From Gramella jeungdoensis (lineage in GTDB: Bacteria; Bacteroidota; Bacteroidia; Flavobacteriales; Flavobacteriaceae): a stretch of DNA of 64,000 bases. The DNA lies in assembly GCF_023805255.1 (NCBI RefSeq), contig NZ_JAMSCK010000004.1, positions 124,001 through 188,000 of the forward strand. The letters run 5' to 3'. The notes beneath the pieces are model-generated. The model did no database searches. It was not told the DNA's origin and saw only the letters and a list, made by a program, of their open reading frames with translations. The translations under genes were made by a program, and so were the position numbers. Below, in pieces: positions 52,197 through 61,593 of this stretch. Within the stretch, counting starts at the first letter, position 1; each line of letters begins with the position of its first letter.

Positions 52197-55186
52197 TGCA
52201 TAAAGCTTTTCTCAATATTCATGACTTTTTGAAAAACCGAAAGATCTTTGGTTTTTCGGTACTTCTCTTTTACATCGCCATAACCGCTTTTTTCGCCTGG
52301 AATATTACTCTTGAAGAAGATATTACAAAGCTCATACCATCAGGAGAAAAACAGGATATTTTAAAGAAGGTTCTAAGGGTGACAGATCTTTCTGATAAGC
52401 TGATAATAAGTATATCAGCTGGGTCTGAAGATACCTCTCCCGATACTTTGGTGGCTTACGCTAATGATCTAACAGGAAGAATTGAAAAAGAATTACCCGG
52501 CTATGTCAACGAAATAAAGGGCAAGGTTCCTGAAAAAGATATCAGACAGGTCTATAAATTTGTTTATGATAATCTGCCTGTATTCCTGCAGGAGAAGGAT
52601 TATGAAAAGATATCTAACCGGCTCTACCCAGATAGTATCCGGCCCCGGCTGGGCTCTGGTTACCGTCAATTGATGTCTCCCACCGGCTTCGTGACCAAAG
52701 ATTACTTTCTGAGTGATCCATTAAGCTTTACAAACCTTGGCCTTTCAAAGCTTCAGGAGCTTCAGGTAGGAGATAATTTCGGTATTTATAAAAACTACCT
52801 GATTACAAAGGATAGAAAGAATATCATTCTTTTTCTTGATTCTGCTTTGCCCTCATCGGAAACGGATAGGAACGAAGATTTTATTAATTCTCTTGAAGAT
52901 ATTACCGGGCAACTAAATCAGGAATATGATCAGGTTGAAGCCAGTTATTTTGGAGGGATCCTGTATTCCCTTGCTAACGCTGATCGTATAAAAAAAGATA
53001 TAAGGCTTACGATTGGTATCGCGGTGGTTTTACTGCTTATTTTGCTCATCTTTTTCTATAGAAAGATATATGTGCCGTTCCTGCTTTTCATCCCAAGTAT
53101 ACTGGCAGGAATTACAGCCATAGCAGTTTTAAGTATCGCAAAAGGAAGTGTCTCTGCGATCTCACTGGGAATCGGAGCTATCCTGTTGGGGATAACCCTG
53201 GATTACGCCCTGCACATCCTTACGCATTATCGCAATAATCGAAATATCACTCAGCTTTATAGAGACATAACCAGGCCTATATTAATGAGCAGTACCACCA
53301 CAGCGGTTGCATTTCTTTGCCTAATATTTGTGCAAAGTGAGGCGCTGAATGATCTGGGAATTTTTGCTTCTATAAGTGTACTGCTTTCTTCCATTTTTGC
53401 ACTGGTTCTCATTCCATTATTTTATAAACCTAAACCAGATTCAACTAAAAACAGAACCTTCCTGGATAAAATAGCAGCAGTTGATTATTCTGCTAAACGA
53501 CCATTGGTGGTTGTAGTATTACTGCTATTTATAGTTTCGCTTTTCTTCTTTAACCGGGTTGAGTTCAATAATGACCTTTCAAAACTGAATTTTGAACCAC
53601 CGGAGATTAAGAAACTGGAGAATAGAGTAGAAGGGCTTGCGGGAAGGTCTGGAAAGACCATCTACATGGTAGCTTATGGCAATTCAGTTGATGATGCACT
53701 ACAGGAAAACAACAAATTATATCAGCGTTTGCAGGACCTTGAAAACGAGGGTAGAATTGAAAACTTCAGTAGTATAGGAGGGGTGATCCTCTCCACCGAA
53801 ACTCAGAATAACAGGATAGAGACCTGGGAATCATTCTGGACACCTGAAAAGACTGATAGCCTGAGAGAGAATATAATTTCAATTTCTGCCGAATACGGAT
53901 TCCGGCCAGAGACCTTTCATACTTTTTATCAACAGCTGCAAAAGGATTTTTCAAATATAGATCTGGATGATTACAAGCATGCTGGTTCGCTTTATCTTGA
54001 TGATTTTATTTCTGAAGATGAAGATATAGCTACGGTTACCAGTACGGTTAGTTTGGAAGAGGGTAATAGTGCTGATTTTATTGCAAATTTTAAAAATGAG
54101 AACGGCATCTTTGCTCTGGATCGTAAAGCGATAAACCAGAATTTTCTTGGCAGTCTGAAGGAAGACTTCAATAAACTAATATTGATCTCGATCCTTGCGG
54201 TTTTTGTGATCTTGCTTATTTCTTATCGTAACCTGGAAATTAGTCTTTTTACTTTGTTGCCTATCGCGGTTACCTGGATCTGTGCTCTTGGCATAATGGC
54301 GATTCTGGATATAGAGTTCAATATTCTGAATATCATCATATCCACCTTTATTTTCGGGCTTGGCCTTGATTACAGCATTTTCATAACGAATGCCTGTTTG
54401 CATGAATACGAGACCGGAAGATCTGATCTTAAAACCTATCAGACTTCCATACTTATTTCTGTGATCACAACTTTGCTCGGAATGGGAGCATTGATTTTTG
54501 CGCAACATCCGGCCCTTAGATCGGTTTCAATAGTATCAATAATCGGAGTCCTTACCGCAGTCTTTGTGAGTTTTGTGCTTCAGCGTGCTATTTTCAAAAA
54601 GCTAATCCTTAACAGAGTTGAAAAAGGCAAAGCTCCTTTTCATTTTGGTCAGCTGGCAGATTTCAGAGGAAGGATAAGTGAATCTGAAAGTGAAAAACTA
54701 TATCGTAAGTTAGCCATCCTGGATAACTATCGTTATAAGTCGGTTTTTCCAAAAGTAAGTCAGAGATTCAAGAGTACCCGGGAAAAGAACCTTAGGGTTA
54801 GCAGGTATATTGAAGATGGAGAGAGTATTTCCATAGTCAATTCGGAATATGGTATCATTCCTTTATTTCTTTCATATAAGTTCAGGAATGCCAGCATTCA
54901 TGCTTATGAAAATAAAGAATACCGGTTCAGGGTTTCAAAAAGAACCCCACGTTCAAATTCGGCCGAGATATTCTTCTATTCGAGGATAGAAGATCTCCCT
55001 TCGAGTAAGGTTTTTATTATTAACGGTGATTTTTCCGACCAGCAGGAACTTATAAATTTAATAAAGGAGAATGCCGAAAAGGTGATCTTTATAGATTCGG
55101 AGTTTCCAAACAGGTGGTTGCTGGATATGAACTTTGAGATCGTATACAGGCAGAACAATATTCTGGTATTTCGTAAAGCCGATTAA
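52196..55186 (+). CDS. MMPL/RND-type exporter with a degenerate methyltransferase-like C-terminal domain
   Basis: 996 residues. Residues 1-820: two MMPL halves of six TM each with soluble loops (ILLGITLDYALHILTHYRNN and FIFGLGLDYSIFITNACLHEYET are the family's GxxxDY motifs in TM4/TM10), which would move the lipid product across the inner membrane. Residues about 830-996 form a soluble extension (NSEYGIIPLFLSYKF, IHAYENKEYRFRV, SKVFIINGDFSDQQEL) with the pattern of a class I methyltransferase-like Rossmann fold but no intact SAM motif. It is translationally coupled to the GT2-DUF2062 gene. Confidence 0.87.
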   Translation: MHKAFLNIHDFLKNRKIFGFSVLLFYIAITAFFAWNITLEEDITKLIPSGEKQDILKKVLRVTDLSDKLIISISAGSEDTSPDTLVAYANDLTGRIEKELPGYVNEIKGKVPEKDIRQVYKFVYDNLPVFLQEKDYEKISNRLYPDSIRPRLGSGYRQLMSPTGFVTKDYFLSDPLSFTNLGLSKLQELQVGDNFGIYKNYLITKDRKNIILFLDSALPSSETDRNEDFINSLEDITGQLNQEYDQVEASYFGGILYSLANADRIKKDIRLTIGIAVVLLLILLIFFYRKIYVPFLLFIPSILAGITAIAVLSIAKGSVSAISLGIGAILLGITLDYALHILTHYRNNRNITQLYRDITRPILMSSTTTAVAFLCLIFVQSEALNDLGIFASISVLLSSIFALVLIPLFYKPKPDSTKNRTFLDKIAAVDYSAKRPLVVVVLLLFIVSLFFFNRVEFNNDLSKLNFEPPEIKKLENRVEGLAGRSGKTIYMVAYGNSVDDALQENNKLYQRLQDLENEGRIENFSSIGGVILSTETQNNRIETWESFWTPEKTDSLRENIISISAEYGFRPETFHTFYQQLQKDFSNIDLDDYKHAGSLYLDDFISEDEDIATVTSTVSLEEGNSADFIANFKNENGIFALDRKAINQNFLGSLKEDFNKLILISILAVFVILLISYRNLEISLFTLLPIAVTWICALGIMAILDIEFNILNIIISTFIFGLGLDYSIFITNACLHEYETGRSDLKTYQTSILISVITTLLGMGALIFAQHPALRSVSIVSIIGVLTAVFVSFVLQRAIFKKLILNRVEKGKAPFHFGQLADFRGRISESESEKLYRKLAILDNYRYKSVFPKVSQRFKSTREKNLRVSRYIEDGESISIVNSEYGIIPLFLSYKFRNASIHAYENKEYRFRVSKRTPRSNSAEIFFYSRIEDLPSSKVFIINGDFSDQQELINLIKENAEKVIFIDSEFPNRWLLDMNFEIVYRQNNILVFRKAD

Positions 55187-56851
55187 ATGAAAATGCGGAT
55201 ACCTGTCATATTACTCATAATCTCATTCCTCGGCATTTCCTGTGGGGTAAATAGATCCTTGGAACAAAAACCGGTGATTGAGGGCATAAATGAAATAGAT
55301 ACAGCCCGTACGCGTCATTCTGAATCTTATTTCAGCCTGGGGAAAAATCAGCTTTATAAGAACCATCATGGCATTTGGGAGCTTTACCTTGAAGGAAATG
55401 CACTGGAAAGGGGAGTAGCCAACGGAAGCCTTACTCGTGAACTTATTCAGCATCAGGAAACAGCCTTTATGAACAAATTGCAGGCCATGGTTCCCTCTGA
55501 AAGTTATCGCGGATTTTTAAAAAAAGTTGTATCATGGTTCAACAGGAAAATGCATGATCACGTTCTGCCGGAATATCAGCAGGAGATCTATGGTATTTCC
55601 CGCTATGCTTCGAATGATTATGATGATTTTGCTCCGGCCTATGTAAGGATGCTTTACCTTCATGGAGCTCACGATATAGGGCATGCTCTGCAGGACCTTA
55701 TGCTGGTGGGCTGTACATCATTTGCTGCCTGGGAAGAAAAGACAGAAGACAACCAGTTATTAATTGGTCGTAATTTTGACTTTTATGCAGGTGATGAATT
55801 TGGAAAACAAAAGATCGTGGCTTTTGTAAATCCTGATTCAGGAAATAAATTCATGATGTATACCTGGGGTGGAATGATAGGTGTGGTAAGCGGTATGAAT
55901 GAAAAAGGAATCACCGTGACCATCAATGCTGGGGAATCAAAAATGCCGCTGGTCGCCAAAACTCCGATCAGCCTGGTGGCAAGAGAAATTCTTCAATATG
56001 CTGCAAATACCTCAGAAGCCATTGAAATCGCTAAAAAACGTGAGGTTTTTGTATCAGAATCCATAATGGTAGGTAGTGCAGAAGAAAGGAAAGCCATTTT
56101 GATCGAGGTTTCTCCGTCTAATTTTGGTGTTTATGAAGTTGAAAATTCAAATGAAGTTATTTGCAGCAATCATTTTCAGAGTGAAGCTTATGCCAATGAT
56201 TCAAAGAACTTAAAGGCTATAGAAGAAAGTCATTCCAAATACAGGTATGACAGGATGAACGAACTTCTTTCTCAATCAGAAATTTTAAACCCTGAGAAAG
56301 CTGTTGGGATTTTACGAAACAGAAAAGGTTTGAATGATGTTTCTCTTGGTTATGGTAATGAAAAGGCTATCAATCAGCTGCTTGCTCATCATGGGATCGT
56401 TTTCAAACCTGAAGAAAAAAAGGTTTGGGTTTCTGCGAATCCCTATCAGATGGGAGAATTTGTAGCTTATGACTTGGATAAGGCTTTTTCAAAGTTCCAA
56501 AAAGGTCTCGTAAATGCATCAGTTGCAGATGAAGAACTTAACATTCCTCAAAGCGCATTTATAGAAACCGAAGCTTTTAAGGATTATGAAAAATACAGAA
56601 AGTTGGAACATGATGTTAAGCTTAGCCTGTCTGAAGATATACCCGTAGAAATTGAAAAGGCAGAAAAACTGGTAAAACTTAACCCCGATTTCTGGGAAGC
56701 CTGGTACCTGGCAGGAATCATCTATTATGAAAAAGAAGATTATAAAAACGCAGTGATCCATTTTAAACAGGCTGATAGGAGAGAAGTAACCACCAGGCCT
56801 GACGAAGAAAGGATCGCTAAAATGATCAGAAAAAGCTACCGAAAACTTTAA
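55187..56851 (+). CDS. C45-type (acyl-CoA:6-APA acyltransferase-like) Ntn-hydrolase, lipoprotein, with TPR tail
   Basis: 554 residues. Lipoprotein signal with FLGISC. The AAT/C45 domain follows, with GCTSFAAW giving the Ntn nucleophile Cys (normally exposed by self-cleavage before the Cys), IGRNFDFY, and GMNEKGITVTINAGES. The C-terminus has one TPR-like unit (NPDFWEAWYLAGIIYYEKEDYKNAVIHFKQA). Such proteins in pigment clusters may transfer or hydrolyse the polyene acyl group at the outer side of a membrane. It starts directly after the MMPL stop codon. Confidence 0.82.
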   Translation: MKMRIPVILLIISFLGISCGVNRSLEQKPVIEGINEIDTARTRHSESYFSLGKNQLYKNHHGIWELYLEGNALERGVANGSLTRELIQHQETAFMNKLQAMVPSESYRGFLKKVVSWFNRKMHDHVLPEYQQEIYGISRYASNDYDDFAPAYVRMLYLHGAHDIGHALQDLMLVGCTSFAAWEEKTEDNQLLIGRNFDFYAGDEFGKQKIVAFVNPDSGNKFMMYTWGGMIGVVSGMNEKGITVTINAGESKMPLVAKTPISLVAREILQYAANTSEAIEIAKKREVFVSESIMVGSAEERKAILIEVSPSNFGVYEVENSNEVICSNHFQSEAYANDSKNLKAIEESHSKYRYDRMNELLSQSEILNPEKAVGILRNRKGLNDVSLGYGNEKAINQLLAHHGIVFKPEEKKVWVSANPYQMGEFVAYDLDKAFSKFQKGLVNASVADEELNIPQSAFIETEAFKDYEKYRKLEHDVKLSLSEDIPVEIEKAEKLVKLNPDFWEAWYLAGIIYYEKEDYKNAVIHFKQADRREVTTRPDEERIAKMIRKSYRKL

Positions 56852-56852
56852 T

Positions 56853-58127
56853 ATGGACGAGCTTCATTTTCAAAATATTGAAACTATAAAAGCAAGACAA
56901 TGGGAATTGCTCAGAAAGCAGCTGGAATATATTGCCGATAAATCCCCATATTATAAGCGGCTCCTAAAGGAAAACTCGCTTCAGCTGGAGGATTTTCAAA
57001 AACCCGAAGATCTTAAGAAATTACCGCTAACAACGAAAGAAGACCTCCAACTAAATAATTCAGAATTTATAAGCGTTCCTGAAGAAGATATCATCGATTT
57101 TGTGACCACTTCCGGGACTTTGGGTAGTCCGGTGAATTTCGCCCTCAATGAAGCCGATCTTGAGCGGCTTGCAGAGAATGAATACAGGTCGTTTAGTATT
57201 GCAGGCATTAAAAAGACCGATAAGGTTCAGATCACTACTACACTGGATCGAAGGTTCATGGCGGGAATGGCCTATTTTCTTGGTCTCAGGAAGCTTGGAG
57301 CGGGCATTATCAGGACAGGAAGCGGACTTCCTCAATTACAGTGGGAAAGCATAGAGAGATTTAAGCCCAATTACCTGGTAGCTGTTCCTTCATTTCTTCT
57401 AAAAATGATCCAATATGCGAGGGAAAACAATATAGACTATAAGAAGTCTTCTGTTAAAGCAGTTATCTGTATTGGCGAACCCTTGAGAGATCAGTACTTT
57501 CAGCTGAATGCTCTCGGAAGTAAGATCACCGGATTATGGAATATTGAACTTTTTTCCACTTATGCTTCTACTGAAATGTCTACTGCTTTCACGGAGTGTC
57601 CTTATCATACAGGTAATCATATTCTAAGTGAGCTTATTTATACTGAAATTCTTGATGAGGATGGCAATCAGGTAAAGCCTGGAGAAATTGGAGAGTTGGT
57701 TGTTAGCCCGCTGGGGACTCAAACCATGCCTTTATTGAGGTTTGCTACCGGGGATATGCTAACCTATTATGAAGGCAAATGCGAATGCGGAAGGAATACG
57801 CCAAGACTGGGGCCGGTTGTAGGAAGAAAACAGCAGAAAATGAAGCTTAAGGGAACCAGTTTGTATCCTCAGCATATCATTGAGGTATTGAATGCTTTTG
57901 GCAAGATCAAATCTTTTGTGATAGAAGCCAGGAAAGATGGACTTGGAAATGACGTGGTTTCAATTAAAGTTCCTGATTCATTTAAGGAAACAGATGAATT
58001 AAAAGAATATTTCAAATCCCAACTTCACGTCACTCCCAGAATTGAAAATTTGCCTGTAAAGGAAATTGAAATGCTGAAGTACCCAAAAGCCAGCAGGAAG
58101 CCTCAGATATTTAGAGACCTAAGGTGA
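56853..58127 (+). CDS. Phenylacetate-CoA ligase-like acyl-adenylating enzyme
   Basis: 424 residues, the length of PaaK-type ligases. TTSGTLGSPVNFAL is the P-loop-like A3 motif; YASTEMSTAFTEC the A5 region; LLRFATGDMLTYYEGKCECGR the A7/A8 region with its Cys pair; KYPKASRKPQIF carries the C-terminal Lys region. It probably activates 4-coumarate with ATP as CoA or ACP thioester for the first condensation. It is the last gene of the operon, abutting the convergent methyltransferase gene with no gap. Confidence 0.87.
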   Translation: MDELHFQNIETIKARQWELLRKQLEYIADKSPYYKRLLKENSLQLEDFQKPEDLKKLPLTTKEDLQLNNSEFISVPEEDIIDFVTTSGTLGSPVNFALNEADLERLAENEYRSFSIAGIKKTDKVQITTTLDRRFMAGMAYFLGLRKLGAGIIRTGSGLPQLQWESIERFKPNYLVAVPSFLLKMIQYARENNIDYKKSSVKAVICIGEPLRDQYFQLNALGSKITGLWNIELFSTYASTEMSTAFTECPYHTGNHILSELIYTEILDEDGNQVKPGEIGELVVSPLGTQTMPLLRFATGDMLTYYEGKCECGRNTPRLGPVVGRKQQKMKLKGTSLYPQHIIEVLNAFGKIKSFVIEARKDGLGNDVVSIKVPDSFKETDELKEYFKSQLHVTPRIENLPVKEIEMLKYPKASRKPQIFRDLR

Positions 58128-59309
58128 TCATACCTTTTTACAGACTATGACGATTTTTTGCTCATCAGGGTTTGTGGTAAAGAAAATATAATCCTCGCCG
58201 CCATCCTTTATTTTGAATTTTTTCCGGATCTGTTCGACTGATTCCGGGAAATTACGGGTAGTGACATTAGCATTTTTACCCTTAAAGTATCGCTTTATAT
58301 CAGAGTCTTTATATTGTTTAATATCAATAATTTCAAAAGATCTTCCAGGAAATGACTTAAGCGCCTTTGAAGTATATAAATGTGAGTTTGGGTTTAACTT
58401 CTTAGTATCGGTTTGTATGGCCAGTCTATTGTACATTCCGCTCTTCATAATAGCAGCATTTGGCTCGTATAAATAGACTTCGGGATCACCGAAAATGGGT
58501 TTCTCAATATCAACTGTTTTTACTCCGGAAAATTCCTGAACACCATTTTTTTCAAAATTGACGGTCTTTATTGCTGGCTCATCCTTAAAATCCTTCTGAA
58601 GCATCCACAATAATTCTTTGACCTCATTCCCAATAGCTACTATATGTATTTCCTTTACATTCTTCAATTCAGTAATTCCCGCAGAAATATCCAGGATAGG
58701 GGATGTTTTGATCATCACATTTTCAGTATGCTGAAAGATCATACCAAGATTTGCAGGTATATTAGGTTCACAATCTTCAAGTTTAAATACTTTACCTCCA
58801 TGTTCATCCCTTCTGGCAGGATCGGCATAAAGCCAGTCGAATTTTTCGGAAGTCTCCTTGAGAATTTCAAGCCCGTTCTTTGGTTTTACAGTAATGTTAT
58901 TAGCCTTTAGTACTTCGAAATTATGAGAGGCTATCCCAGCCAATTCTTCATTTATCTCGCAATAAGTTAGTTCTTCAAATCTTTTTGAAAGGAAGTAGGA
59001 GTCGATCCCCATTCCTCCGGTGAGATCAATTGCCTTTCTACCATCAACTAAAGATGCTTTATAGCGAGCTGTGACTTCAGAAGATGTTTGTTCAAGATTT
59101 AATTTGGGAGGGTAGATAATTCCTTCTGTTCCGTAAAATTCGGGGAATTTCTTTTTAGCCACCTTAAGACCCTTGATCTGAACTGCAAGTTCCTGTACCG
59201 TTATTTCCTCAAAAGGACTTCCTTTCAGGATGAGTGCAGGTATATCCTTATTCTGATTTTCTTTAATAAATCTGGCAACTTTAGGATCAAATAAGGCCTG
59301 ATTAAGCAT
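58128..59309 (-). CDS. Class I SAM methyltransferase, THUMP-like (PG1098 type)
   Basis: 393 residues. SAM motif I is AIDLTGGMGIDSYFLS, followed by CEINEELAGIASHN (motif II) and WLYADPARRDEHGGK (DPPY-like motif IV with DPAR). The C-terminal THUMP-like part (about 300-393) is typical of this Bacteroidetes family, related to RNA methyltransferases. Probably an rRNA or tRNA base modifier in the cytoplasm; target unknown. It lies 5 bp after the permease gene on the same strand. Confidence 0.85.
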   Translation of the reverse strand: MLNQALFDPKVARFIKENQNKDIPALILKGSPFEEITVQELAVQIKGLKVAKKKFPEFYGTEGIIYPPKLNLEQTSSEVTARYKASLVDGRKAIDLTGGMGIDSYFLSKRFEELTYCEINEELAGIASHNFEVLKANNITVKPKNGLEILKETSEKFDWLYADPARRDEHGGKVFKLEDCEPNIPANLGMIFQHTENVMIKTSPILDISAGITELKNVKEIHIVAIGNEVKELLWMLQKDFKDEPAIKTVNFEKNGVQEFSGVKTVDIEKPIFGDPEVYLYEPNAAIMKSGMYNRLAIQTDTKKLNPNSHLYTSKALKSFPGRSFEIIDIKQYKDSDIKRYFKGKNANVTTRNFPESVEQIRKKFKIKDGGEDYIFFTTNPDEQKIVIVCKKV

Positions 59310-59314
59310 GAAAA

Positions 59315-60403
59315 TTAGAGGTCTCTGGTTAGCCTTTTTACGATCTTATATTCGCTAAGTGATTCCTTGGCGATAACCTTCAGGGCCGTATAGAATGGAA
59401 CTGCTACTACCATTCCGGTAATTCCGAATAATAATCCGGCGATAAGAATTATCAGGAAGATCTCTAAAGGATGCGATTTCACACTGGCTCCAAAGATCAT
59501 TGGCTGGGAAATAAAATTATCTATAAGCTGGCAAATTCCGTAACCAAGCATCACATAAATGACTTTTGGCAGAATTACACTGCTGAAATCGGCTCCCAGG
59601 TTACTGGATATCACGAACAACGCCATTAGGATCCCGGCCAGCAGCGGCCCAAGATATGGCACGAGATTGAGAACAGCGCAGATAAACGCAATAGCTATTG
59701 GGTTGTTTATCTCAAAGACTGAAAGCAGGATCGTGTAAAGGATGAATAGTACCGTGATCTGCAAGGTAAGTCCAACGAAATAGCGTGATAATAATACTTT
59801 GATCTTATTGAATACTCTTTGAAATTTCTGTTCTTCTCCGCGGTTAGCAAATACAAGAATGCTATTAAGCATTAACTTGCTGTCTTTTAAAAAGAAGAAA
59901 GAGATGAAAAGAATAGAGAATACAGCTACTATGGTCGCTCCCAGTATTCCAAAGACATTATTAAGGAACTGCGGAATCAAGCTCACATCAAAATTTCTAA
60001 CGAAGGCGCTTCTTTTAAGTGCTTCTATAATGTTGATCTCTCTAACACCCAAATAGTTGTTTATCTGCTCATTCAGATCGTTCAGGTCGCTCTTAAAGGC
60101 TTCAACATCAATCTGTGCCAGATATTTACTTTGTTCAATAATAATCGGTATGAATACGAATATGATCCCTACAAAGATCGCCAGCACCAGTATGAGAACG
60201 GTGACAACCGCAAGCTGATTGGGTAAATGGAGACGGTTGCGAAGAAAAATTACTATAGGCCTGCCAATTAATGCAATTACACCCGCAACTGCCACGTAAA
60301 CTATCACCGATTGTACTTCCCATAAAAAGTAGAGCAGCAGAATGATACCTAGCATGATACCTGTGGCTCTCAGTATTCCGTTTGCTATATCGTGTGCTTT
60401 CAC
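59315..60403 (-). CDS. AI-2E family transporter / PerM-like permease
   Basis: 362 residues with seven to eight TM helices. Family hallmarks are ILFISFFFLKDSK after TM5, the long helix QRVFNKIKVLLSRYFVGL and PYLGPLLAGILMALFV. Members export AI-2 or act as Na+/H+ antiporters, so no substrate can be assigned. It is 12 bp downstream of the TrmH-family gene in the minus-strand housekeeping operon. Confidence 0.87.
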   Translation of the reverse strand: MKAHDIANGILRATGIMLGIILLLYFLWEVQSVIVYVAVAGVIALIGRPIVIFLRNRLHLPNQLAVVTVLILVLAIFVGIIFVFIPIIIEQSKYLAQIDVEAFKSDLNDLNEQINNYLGVREINIIEALKRSAFVRNFDVSLIPQFLNNVFGILGATIVAVFSILFISFFFLKDSKLMLNSILVFANRGEEQKFQRVFNKIKVLLSRYFVGLTLQITVLFILYTILLSVFEINNPIAIAFICAVLNLVPYLGPLLAGILMALFVISSNLGADFSSVILPKVIYVMLGYGICQLIDNFISQPMIFGASVKSHPLEIFLIILIAGLLFGITGMVVAVPFYTALKVIAKESLSEYKIVKRLTRDL

Positions 60404-60415
60404 AGCGTAAATATA

Positions 60416-60940
60416 TTATTTCTTATGAAACTTGTTCAGGGTTTTAGTGATTTCATAGAATGCTATACCAACTGATTGTGCCACATTCATACTGCTATTT
60501 TCACCGAACATTTCAATATGGAAAGATAAATCGCAGATTTTCAGAATTTCATGGGATATTCCATGTCTCTCATTTCCAGCTACTAGTATAATTTTATCTG
60601 AGATTTTTTCCCTGAAATTTTGAATTGGTTGACTTCCAGACGTTATTTCGAGAGAGATCGTTCTGTAATTCTCTTTTTTTAAACTCTCAATTTGCGGCAA
60701 TGGATTTTCTACGAATTCAAAATCAACAGTATTATGAGTATTACGAGCTGTGCGCTTTAACCGGTTACTGTTCAAATTAGGCCTTGTACCGCTAAATATT
60801 ATCTTTTCTATTCCGAAGGCATCGGCCATCCGAAAAAGACTCCCAATATTGGCCTCTCCGGTAACATTGTCCAATAAAAGAATGATGGGGAAACATTTCT
60901 TCTGAAAGCCCGTTTCGTTATGGGAAAGCTGTTCACTCAA
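60416..60940 (-). CDS. TrmH/SpoU-family RNA 2'-O-methyltransferase
   Basis: 174 residues, compact SPOUT enzyme. Motif 1 NVTGEANIGSLFRMADAFG, motif 2 LVAGNERHGIS, motif 3 FGENSSMNVAQSVGIAFYE (knot, SAM and catalytic Arg positions). No extra RNA-binding domain. It methylates ribose 2'-OH in tRNA or rRNA. Its start overlaps the DUF4159 stop by 4 bp. Confidence 0.9.
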   Translation of the reverse strand: MSEQLSHNETGFQKKCFPIILLLDNVTGEANIGSLFRMADAFGIEKIIFSGTRPNLNSNRLKRTARNTHNTVDFEFVENPLPQIESLKKENYRTISLEITSGSQPIQNFREKISDKIILVAGNERHGISHEILKICDLSFHIEMFGENSSMNVAQSVGIAFYEITKTLNKFHKK

Positions 60941-61587
60941 TTCTCGAAAGCATATTTAATAATGTTAGCGCCCATCTTTAAGGCTCTCTGTCTTACTTCT
61001 TCAGGGTCGTTATGAACCTGCGGACTTTCCCAGCCGTCACCAAGGTCACTCTCATAGGTGAAAAGAAGGATCAGTCTCTCATTATCAAATATTCCAAAGG
61101 CCTGGGGCGGTTGCCTGTCGTGTTCATGGATCTTTGGCAATCCCATTGGAAAATTGAAGGCAGTATAAAAAATAGGATGATTAGCTGGGATTTCTGTGAG
61201 CTCTTTTTCGGGGAAAATTTTTTTGATCTCTTTCCGGATATATTGGTTCATTCCGTAATTGTCATCTATATGGAGAAAGCCTCCGCTTAGAAGATAGTTC
61301 CTAAGATTTTCTACTTCTTCGTCATTAAAAAGAACATTTCCATGCCCCGTCATATGCACAAATGGATACTGAAAGATATCTGTGCTGCCAGGCTCTACCG
61401 TTTGAGGTTTGGTATTTATTTTCGTGTTTATATTGTCATTACAGAATTTAATAAGATTGGGCAGGGAAGTGGGGTTTGCGTACCAGTCGCCACCTCCATT
61501 GTATTTTAAAACGGCTATCTCCTGGGAATTTGCAGCTATACCTAAGCCCAGAAAAAAAATCGTCGTGAAAAGCTTTAACGACTTCAT
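60937..61587 (-). CDS. Exported DUF4159 protein
   Basis: 216 residues with signal peptide (MKSLKLFTTIFFLGLGIAANSQ). The single DUF4159 domain contains FVHMTGHGNVLFNDEE, GGFLHIDDNYGMN and GWESPQVHNDPEEVRQRAL, a ThuA/GATase-like fold often seen beside MoxR-VWA proteins. Its function is unknown. It lies 6 bp after rsmE. Confidence 0.85.
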   Translation of the reverse strand: MKSLKLFTTIFFLGLGIAANSQEIAVLKYNGGGDWYANPTSLPNLIKFCNDNINTKINTKPQTVEPGSTDIFQYPFVHMTGHGNVLFNDEEVENLRNYLLSGGFLHIDDNYGMNQYIRKEIKKIFPEKELTEIPANHPIFYTAFNFPMGLPKIHEHDRQPPQAFGIFDNERLILLFTYESDLGDGWESPQVHNDPEEVRQRALKMGANIIKYAFEN

Positions 61588-61593
61588 ATAGGT

